Source: Chitinophagaceae bacterium (GTDB lineage: Bacteria > Bacteroidota > Bacteroidia > Chitinophagales > Chitinophagaceae). Taken from it: 11,145 nucleotides of DNA. The position numbers and the translations under genes are program-made. Of the stretch, positions 9,501-11,145 are shown in pieces. The notes beneath the pieces were generated by a model. The model worked only from the letters and a program-made list of their open reading frames with translations, made no database searches and had not been told where the DNA came from. Location: assembly GCA_947378615.1 (NCBI GenBank), contig CANCKV010000050.1:1-11145 (forward strand). Direction: 5' to 3'. Numbering within the stretch: the stretch's first letter is position 1; every line of letters begins with the position of its first letter.

Positions 9501-11145
9501 TGATATCACTTATGTTCCTTATACAGGGATAGTTGCTAAAAAGTCAATGACAATAACTGCGAGTGGCCCTAATAAAACTTATGGAACAGCAATTGCTGCA
9601 GGAACAAGTACTAATAATTATTCAGCAACAGGAACAATCATTGGTGAAACAGTAACAGAAGTTACCTTAACACCAAATGATAATGGTTTAGCGGCAACAA
9701 CAAATGCTGGTGCAAACTATATTATGACACCATCTGCAGCAATAGGTAAGGGTGGATTTAATGCGGACAACTACGATATCACTTATGTTCCTTTCACTGG
9801 TACAGTTGCTAAAAAAGCGTTAACAGCAACAATTGAAAACAAATCTAAAACCTATGGATCTGATAATCCAGTATTATCGATTATTTATGATGGTTTTGTA
9901 AACGGGGAAGATGTAACAGCGTTTTCTACAGCCCCAGTAGTAACATCAACAGCTACTAAAGCAAGTAGTGCTGGAGTATACGATGTAACTATTACCGAAG
10001 GTGTAACGACAAATTATACTGTAACATACACTAATGGTAAATTAACTATTAACAAAGCAATGTTGACTGTAACAGCGGAAGATAAGTCTAAGACTTACGG
10101 AAGTGCGAATCCAAGCTTAACTGTAAAATATGCTGGTTTTGTAAATGGGGATACAGAAGCTTCATTAACAACGGCACCAAAAGTAAATACAACTGCAACA
10201 AGCTCAAGTAATGCAGGAGTATATGACATTACATTAAGCGATGTGGTAAGTGATAATTATACTGTAGCGTTAACCAATGGTAAATTAACCGTTAACAAAG
10301 CAATGTTAACAGTGACTGCGGAAGATAAGTCTAAGACTTACGGAAGCGCGAATCCAAACTTAACATTTAAGTATACTGGATTTGTAAATAGTCAAGATGC
10401 TACTATTCTAACAAAAGTGCCAACGGTAAGCACAGTTGCAACAGCTGTATCAAAAGTGGGTAAATATGATATTGTTTTAGCTGGAGGCAGTGATATTAAT
10501 TATGACTTTACGTATGCTAATGGAGCTTTAACAATTGATAAAGCCACTTTAATAATAACTGCACAAAATGCAGCAAGATGTTTTGCAGCAACTGATCCTA
10601 CATTGAGTTATAAGATTACGGGATTTGTAAACAATGAAACAGAAAGCGTGTTAACTAACAAACTTTCAATCACTACAAATGCAATAGCAAGTTCTAAAGC
10701 TGGCGCTTATGCTGTGACTGTGTTTGGTGGAGATGCAACTAACTACCTATTAACCTATGTGGGTGGCGTATTTACTGTGAATCCATTGCCAACAGGAACA
10801 GTATCGTCATTGGTAGATTATATCTGTGACGGATCTACTTTACAATTAAAATCGATTGGTGGTGTAACTTATACCTGGTATAAAGATGGAGTAACCGTAC
10901 CGGGCATCACCGCCGGAACTTTAGATGTTGTAGCAGCTGGAACTTATACTACTAAAGTAGTGAATGAGTTTGGTTGTGAAGCAATGGCAACCAATAACAT
11001 TAAAATTTTAAAGTATGTAGCACCTGTTGCTATCTTCGATTATCAATACTATTGTGTAGATAAGCCAGTTAATATTATCAACAGCACAAATTATGTTAAC
11101 AGTGGAACTGTGAAGTTTGCATGGGATAATGGAGCAGGTGGTACA
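454..11145 (+). CDS. giant secreted multi-domain repeat protein (He_PIG/MBG/YDG adhesin-like), C-terminus beyond window
   Basis: The ATG at 454 is the first start after an in-frame TAG at 433, and it leads straight into a signal peptide. The frame is open for 3,564 codons to the window end with no stop. Domain order by residue: signal peptide 1-33; two compact He_PIG-type Ig repeats 44-129 and 148-234; eleven longer related repeats 255-1273; a mosaic of MBG_3-like (M), YDG-like (Y), MBG_2-like (D) and Ig_2-like (X) domains 1274-3443; a Cys-containing Ig-like domain 3444-3520; and a truncated PKD-like domain from 3521. The sequence is rich in Thr, Ala, Ser, Asn, Gly and Val, with only five cysteines and four tryptophans, and no enzymatic motif. 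Such proteins in Bacteroidota are large cell-surface or matrix adhesins, usually exported by the type IX system through a C-terminal sorting domain. That domain would lie downstream, so the export route is inferred. The ligand cannot be predicted. Confidence 0.93.
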   Translation, partial: MNTNFKREFSKFSSVTRQFLVVILMAFSSYSIGQAGGGVTTPSSFTYSGGTGTVGVSMNVMIVGTPPAGVNEYKVVGTLPIGLSMMSATGAISGTPTLAGSSTITINGYASSTSTIVLATSTVTIVVNAPSGGGGTTTPPSGGGTTSSFNYGLANGTVNSPLTVSITNPPTGVAYYALATGSAIPIGLTLNSGNGQITGTPTLAGSSTITINGYASSTSTTVLATANLTIVISASSGGGGTTTPPSGGGGTTTVPSFTYITNTMMPTIGKAYSTTVDSKSLPSGVTSFAINNNSTTTFASIGGMKIDASSGAITGTPTKAGMYQLNINALGSNSSILATSSLYLTVSLPSFNYNYVSSNIGVSFTMLPIDSTKPLGLTGYVLDTAGTRIINSIGGVTLNPTSGIVSGIPENIGNYSFQVSAVNSNNDILAKAYVYLNVTLPSFYYTNMYNVFTGVQTSMNPDRAPSGIVTYTLDTAGTKILNSVGGLTLDPASGVISGKPINIGYYNFQVYGDNNNGKHLASANLYLNVTLPTFNYVLNGEAFIGVQTTIKTEKVPINVVSFILDTAGTRILNSVGGLTLDPTTGFISGKPGKLGYYNFQVYGLDANNNKAATATLWLNISLPRFNYSYGGQIIQGNSFTMLPVVSSLPTGIVSYSLDTAAKLINSIGGVTFNTKTGEIAGKPEKTGNYNFQVLGLDATGNTVATSWAYLNITLPNFYYSFNGQVLVGAQYNSKAERYPSNVVSFAIDSSGTKALVNAGGLTFNAADGLVTGKPTNIGYYSFQVYGLDVNKKVVAIAFLSINVTLPTIEYITSNNMPISMATVGSNYSIKVATMPAGVVKYTIDSATTNNFTNINGLQLDATTGSITGIPVNIGSYNYKVNAYDANSKIVATAQNFLYVQFPSFDYLMTGQVIIDSNFSINVKTPPSKVKTYAIDSTTLTNFNNVGGLTLNTATGQISGTARKLGNYYLKVNAYDDFSKLLAVANLSINVTLPMFTYENKGIVIVNKPVTINPINKPTNAKTFAIDTYSQNSFEKVGGLSLNTTTGVITGTPLNPGGVGFLVNAYDANSNKIATGNASLYLSLPRFSYNINDTIYNKHTTSVDSLLSVKVKTKPTGTVRFALDTMMTKTTFDKVGGLEFDELTGTISGKPQSKIGFPIFVNAYDENSLAIGSSNFALNITYPVFKYTPGSERGVIDSAYNAKVVSPVEGAVSYTLDTNSYKFLTDIGGVSFNKTNGSITGVPKNSGYMYLLVNAFNAAGKQVGVSTLIAYIRKTSTIKINSSILKYTYNGLAQGPASILKTGSSGQVTLKYTNVSNNNFVYDLLPKLAGDYQAEAFLAEDSFYYSAMSAPFKFTIEKAPITIVAKPQLKAYGTAITTIANSAYEIVGNLVNNEIISSVKLSPDAPAMDAKTAAGSIYKIIPSEATGSVGFTSSNYNITYKPYEGIVSKTPLTVTATGPTKLVGSLLTSQVATTNFTATGMLAGETVTSVTLTPDAKGLSDTTSAGAAYKVIPSLAKGEGGFLENNYAVTYVPYEGVVTKRNLVITATGPSKTFGTALTAATNASNFIFSGLGSGEKITEVLLTPDAKGLSSITAVGDQYTITPSAAKGSFGNLADNYNITYVPFTGTVSKKSLTIFATGPNKNYGTALTAGTSTTNFKTTELAGTDLITEVTLTPNAAGLSSTTAAGANYLITPSEAKGSSTFVASNYEITYVPFIGTVNKVAATLNITGNKTYAYNGKPQGPSTTNLTNGNITYTYSGVSPTLYAPSSSLPTEAGTYQVIAKVAASDNFFEATSAPFNFSIDKGSSVVTVTGATTYVYNGKNQGPTSATVVGSNENVVFTYSGIAPTVYAASTIAPRNVGTYKVVATVASDANFCGGTSAEYNFSITKAKLKVTADNKSKTFGLVLPKLTLFYTGFGVGDDSASLTTVPFASTTATAASAVGTYPITVAGGVSNNYTFEYIAGTLTIDLKIDPTISLTDAKTSSTPSAEGAIRSSSMNSFVLVQRNTFTSSKTFGDLPFTLSASSNSTGTFSFRSHNPNVVTISGNIVTIVGAGTALIEVIQDAGGSKQGSSEEFHEGNASATLVVNRGSTIISPVGDVKYTFNNLPTGPDEVTVSGSSSLVTFRYSGKGSTTYASTETKPTQVGTYQVIASVLADYNYNGAVSSSLEFAIEKSASSIVIKDVSNYTYDGTAQGPTTSIVSGSGGAVTYTYVGTGTTTYAASSTLPSNAGTYAAYATVAADASYNTATSEAFAFTIEKANSTVYATGDKTYTYKGSLQGPANTTGLIGSTGAVTYYYTGSGTTTYTRSATAPSNAGAYTVVAEVAADNNYNGASSPAFNFTIIKATVNINMTGATSYSYTGAAQGPSTTNLSSSATEVTYTYTGIGTTNYSSSTTKPTNVGTYKVVATTNEDANQFGATSDAYEFAIVKANSTIAVTGNTSYVYNTTAQAPTTSTKTGSTGLITYVYSGTGTTNYEASNFAPTLVGTYQVVATLVSDENYNGVVSTAYDFNIEKANSTIAATGETAYVYNASSQGPATATSEGSTGAITYKYSGTGTTTYTATATAPTLVGTYRVIASIAGDANYNGASSIAYAFAITKATPTVTVTPVETTIYTGKVQGPTSSIAEGTTAIPTILYTGTLFNSTAYGPSTTRPKNAGSYIAIASVVEDANYTSANSPNFEFTIGQAPLKVIADNKEKTYNYPNPTFTYRYDPSNYFVNGEDESALTTKPHVTSEATTTSDISTYSIYFDVTGTANNYEISTVDGSFEVSARYTPEITFNNVSKTYGAAKFTLASTSNSGGAIFYESDNTDVATIVGNEVTIVGAGIANITLTQDADVPNNFMQSSARATLTVAKAPLTATAVSAARIYGAANPSLEVTYTGFVNGENKTVFTTEPVASHIATTVSAVGDYAITISEGVANNYTITNVNGTLTINKAPLTITASAIEKTYGTALANMVASKAFSTSTTAIAGESVTSVNMIADVKALAANTNAGETYMMTPSAATGTGGFNADNYDITYVPYTGIVAKKSMTITASGPNKTYGTAIAAGTSTNNYSATGTIIGETVTEVTLTPNDNGLAATTNAGANYIMTPSAAIGKGGFNADNYDITYVPFTGTVAKKALTATIENKSKTYGSDNPVLSIIYDGFVNGEDVTAFSTAPVVTSTATKASSAGVYDVTITEGVTTNYTVTYTNGKLTINKAMLTVTAEDKSKTYGSANPSLTVKYAGFVNGDTEASLTTAPKVNTTATSSSNAGVYDITLSDVVSDNYTVALTNGKLTVNKAMLTVTAEDKSKTYGSANPNLTFKYTGFVNSQDATILTKVPTVSTVATAVSKVGKYDIVLAGGSDINYDFTYANGALTIDKATLIITAQNAARCFAATDPTLSYKITGFVNNETESVLTNKLSITTNAIASSKAGAYAVTVFGGDATNYLLTYVGGVFTVNPLPTGTVSSLVDYICDGSTLQLKSIGGVTYTWYKDGVTVPGITAGTLDVVAAGTYTTKVVNEFGCEAMATNNIKILKYVAPVAIFDYQYYCVDKPVNIINSTNYVNSGTVKFAWDNGAGGT
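583..840 (+). repeat. repeat R1: compact He_PIG-type putative Ig domain
   Basis: Residues 44-129. It carries the He_PIG signature LPIGLSM, then a TG turn, then ISGTPTLAG, followed by alternating beta sequence ending VTIVVNA. It is followed by the linker PSGGGGTTTPPSGGG (from 841). He_PIG domains are structural Ig-fold modules in bacterial surface proteins. R1 is most similar to R2 at both protein and DNA level. Confidence 0.8.
739..779 (+). repeat. 41-bp exact direct repeat, copy 1 (R1)
   Basis: These 41 bases, from the CCA codon of TPTLAG through most of the following strand, are identical to 1054-1094. The next 36 bases differ only at scattered, mostly third-codon positions. Distance between copies is 315 bp, a multiple of three, so recombination between them would keep the frame. 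Confidence 0.9.
895..1155 (+). repeat. repeat R2: compact He_PIG-type putative Ig domain
   Basis: Residues 148-234. It contains IPIGLTL, a GNGQ turn and ITGTPTLAG, then the same TITINGYASSTST strand as R1 and an ending LTIVISA. It is followed by a second Gly/Thr/Pro linker, SSGGGGTTTPPSGGGGTTT (1153-1212). R1 and R2 keep a 105-codon (315-bp) register and look like a fairly recent duplication. Confidence 0.8.
1054..1094 (+). repeat. 41-bp exact direct repeat, copy 2 (R2)
   Basis: Second copy of the 41-bp identical segment at 739-779. Exact identity over this length contrasts with the rest of the array, where neighbouring domains resemble each other mainly in protein sequence. This suggests a recent duplication or gene conversion confined to the N-terminal pair. 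Confidence 0.9.
1216..4272 (+). repeat. array R3-R13: eleven long He_PIG-like repeats of 91-98 residues
   Basis: Residues 255-1273. Unit starts: 1216, 1498, 1774, 2047, 2320, 2596, 2869, 3157, 3430, 3703 and 3997. Each begins with Pro, then usually Phe and an aromatic (PSFNY, PTFNY, PRFNY, PNFYY, PMFTY). Then come a strand with YxLDT or AIDS, a short insert ending VGGLTL or IGG, a TG turn, ISGKP or ITGTP, GYYNF and a strand ending near LNVTLP. The TG-x-I-(S/T)-G-(T/K)-P core relates them to He_PIG. The classical LPxGL strand is replaced by the LDT-insert-GGLTL segment. R5-R8 share YNFQVYG, while R9-R12 share VNAYD, indicating two duplication clusters. No cysteine is present. The probable role is a rigid or semi-flexible stalk. 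Confidence 0.8.
4273..4527 (+). repeat. domain M1: divergent MBG_3-like domain
   Basis: Residues 1274-1358. It contains YTYNGLAQGP, the type M hallmark, and ends FKFTIEKA, the usual type M exit sequence. The middle (VTLKYTNVSNNNF, then LAGDYQAEA) matches the M pattern of a TY.Y strand, then AGTY.V.A, but is more divergent than later copies. It forms the switch point from the He_PIG-like array to the MBG/YDG mosaic. Confidence 0.7.
4528..5616 (+). repeat. domains Y1-Y4: four YDG-like domains in tandem
   Basis: Residues 1359-1721. Units start at 4528, 4801, 5074 and 5347, with a period of 273 bp (91 aa). Each has the pattern LTITATGP-K-YGTALT, a NF.ATG strand, GE.VT.V.LTPDA.GLS, TTAAGA.Y.ITPS.A.G, NYNITYVPY.G.V.KK. 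Y2 is degenerate at the entry motif (TKLVGS for KTYGT). Y1 has AYGTAI and the weakest match elsewhere. The YDG family is a structural beta-sandwich module typical of large Bacteroidota surface proteins; no ligand is assigned. Confidence 0.85.
5617..6123 (+). repeat. domains M2-M3: two MBG_3-like domains
   Basis: Residues 1722-1890, split at 5868/5869. Each shows YxYNGKxQGP, then a TYTYSG-type strand, YA.S, an AGTYQV or VGTYKV strand, a D(N/A)xF turn, and an exit strand NFSIDKG or NFSITKA. M3 carries the first cysteine of the whole protein (residue 1876, NFCGG), where other copies have NYNGA or a similar turn. Confidence 0.85.
6124..6363 (+). repeat. domain D1: MBG_2-like domain
   Basis: Residues 1891-1970. 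It begins LKVTADNKSKTFG, continues LTLFYTGFGVGDDSASLTT, and ends with NNYTFEYIAGTLTI, the full MBG_2-like pattern. The NP normally following KTYG is replaced by LVLPK. It follows M3 without a linker and leads into an unusual low-similarity stretch. Confidence 0.85.
6364..6720 (+). repeat. linker plus domain X1: bacterial Ig_2-like domain with insertions
   Basis: Residues 1971-2089. The first about 45 residues (PTISLTDAKTSS through VLVQRNTF) match none of the repeat types here. The rest is an Ig_2-like module: KTFGDLPFTL, SNSTGTF, then NPNVVTISGNIVTIVGAG, TALIEV and a final ATLVVNR strand. Between the last two strands is a charged insert, GGSKQGSSEEFHEGNAS, with three Glu and one His in an otherwise weakly charged protein. 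X2 at 8770 is the closest relative and has DADVPNNFMQSSA at that place. Confidence 0.7.
6721..8517 (+). repeat. domains M4-M10: seven MBG_3-like domains in tandem
   Basis: Residues 2090-2688. Unit starts: 6721, 6979, 7234, 7492, 7747, 8002 and 8257, with periods of 255-261 bp. Consensus order: NSTI.ATG, YxYNG..QGPxT, (V/I)TYxYSGTGTTTY, AP.(N/L)(A/V)GTYxV.A.VA.DANYNGA, and an exit strand F.IEKA or F.I.KA. M4 is degenerate at its entry (KYTFNNLPTGP). M8 has QAP for QGP. M10 has lost the second aromatic (TTIYTGKVQGP) and has an altered centre (IPTILYTGTLF). The high mutual similarity of M5-M9 suggests expansion by unequal recombination. Confidence 0.88.
8518..8769 (+). repeat. domain D2: divergent MBG_2-like domain
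   Basis: Residues 2689-2772. LKVIADNKEKTYNYPNPTF gives the entry motif with YNYPNP in place of YG..NP. Then come YFVNGEDESALTT, a YSIYFDVTG strand, NNYEI and a final GSFEV strand. It carries a few extra residues (YRYDPSNYFVNG) relative to the usual YTGFVNG. It ends SA instead of the usual KA. Confidence 0.8.
8770..9024 (+). repeat. domain X2: bacterial Ig_2-like domain
   Basis: Residues 2773-2857. The order is ITFNNVSKTYGAAKFTLAS, a SNSGGAIFYES strand, DVATIVGNEVTIVGAG, a NITLTQDAD strand, and ATLTVAKA. The VTIVGAG segment is shared with X1. Such modules often alternate with MBG domains in proteins of this kind. Confidence 0.8.
9025..9267 (+). repeat. domain D3: MBG_2-like domain
   Basis: Residues 2858-2938, exactly 81 residues. 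The pattern is LTATAVSAARIYGAANPSL, VTYTGFVNGENK, TTEP, GDYAITISEG, NNYTI and NGTLTINKA. It leads without a linker into Y5. Confidence 0.88.
9268..9816 (+). repeat. domains Y5-Y6: two YDG-like domains in tandem
   Basis: Residues 2939-3121, split at 9543/9544. Both have KTYGTA, GE(S/T)VT.V, NAG..Y.MTPSAA, GGFNADNYDITYVP and GT/GIVAKK. The DNA over the last third is nearly identical (9484-9516 versus 9760-9792, with two third-position differences in NADNYD). They are closer to each other than to Y1-Y4, so they form a separate, later duplication pair. Confidence 0.88.
9817..10782 (+). repeat. domains D4-D7: four MBG_2-like domains in tandem
   Basis: Residues 3122-3443. Units start at 9817, 10060, 10303 and 10546; the first three are exactly 243 bp. 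Each has LTVTAEDKSKTYGSANPSL or a close form, YxGFVNG, LTT.P.V.T.A, AGVYD(I/V)T, NYTV and NGKLT(I/V)NKA. D5 and D6 are almost identical in DNA at their entry (10078-10110 and 10321-10353). D7 is degenerate: QNAARCFAATDP replaces KSKTYG..NP and introduces a cysteine (residue 3376). It ends VFTVNPLP, the exit from the repeat region. Confidence 0.88.
10783..11013 (+). other. Ig-like domain with a cysteine pair
   Basis: Residues 3444-3520. YICDGSTLQLKS, then TYTWYKDG, a LDVVAAGTYTTKVVNE strand and FGCEAM make the standard Ig-like layout common near the C-terminus of large Bacteroidota surface proteins. Cys3458 and Cys3508 are at the two conserved positions and could form a disulphide. This domain marks the end of the repetitive stalk. 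Confidence 0.75.
11014..11145 (+). other. PKD-like domain, truncated by window end
   Basis: Residues 3521-3564. APVAIFDYQYYCVDKPVNI, then NSGTVKFAWDNGAGG, fit the opening of a PKD domain: P.A.F, a C-terminally following V.I.N strand, then GT...W..G.G. The usual WDFGDG is WDNGAG here. The domain continues past the window. In such proteins PKD domains commonly precede a type IX secretion C-terminal domain, which is not visible here. Confidence 0.65.

Noticed and set aside
4273..10782. Enzyme or toxin domain hidden among the repeats
   Set aside because: Every stretch of the translation except residues 1971-2015 fits one of the Ig-like repeat types, and no catalytic motif was seen.

Overview
The window is almost entirely one very large, incomplete gene. 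From an ATG at 454 the first forward frame runs open to the last base (11145): 3,564 codons read by hand with no stop and no frameshift. It encodes a secreted, modular surface protein with an N-terminal signal peptide, then about 38 tandem beta-sandwich (Ig-like) domains, then the start of a cysteine-containing C-terminal section. The stop codon and the true C-terminus lie beyond the window.

The low-GC DNA, the lack of a Shine-Dalgarno sequence before the start, and especially the MBG/YDG-type repeats (YNG..QGP, KTYG..NP and GPNKTYGTAL motifs) point to the phylum Bacteroidota, probably a Flavobacteriia- or Sphingobacteriia-like organism. This assignment rests on family knowledge and composition only.

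Layout: (1) 1-254, reverse strand, the 5' end of a small secreted protein gene of unknown function. (2) 255-453, an AT-rich divergent intergenic region with a perfect 7-1-7 palindrome abutting the start codon of the giant gene. (3) 454-582, signal peptide and Gly-rich lead-in. (4) 583-1215, two compact He_PIG-type putative Ig repeats followed by Gly/Thr/Pro linkers; they share a 41-bp exact DNA repeat. (5) 1216-4272, eleven longer repeats of 91-98 residues, related to He_PIG but with an extra conserved segment. (6) 4273-10782, a mosaic of about 25 domains of four kinds: type M (MBG_3-like, about 85 aa), type Y (YDG-like, about 91 aa), type D (MBG_2-like, about 81 aa) and type X (bacterial Ig_2-like). 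The order is M-YYYY-MM-D-X-MMMMMMM-D-X-D-YY-DDDD. (7) 10783-11145, a Cys-bearing Ig-like domain and the beginning of a PKD-like domain.

The likely role is a long extracellular stalk or adhesin, exported through Sec and then probably the type IX secretion system. The C-terminal sorting domain that would confirm this is outside the window. I see no RNA gene, CRISPR array, insertion sequence or enzyme. The interest lies in the repeat architecture and its expansion history, not in a multi-gene system.
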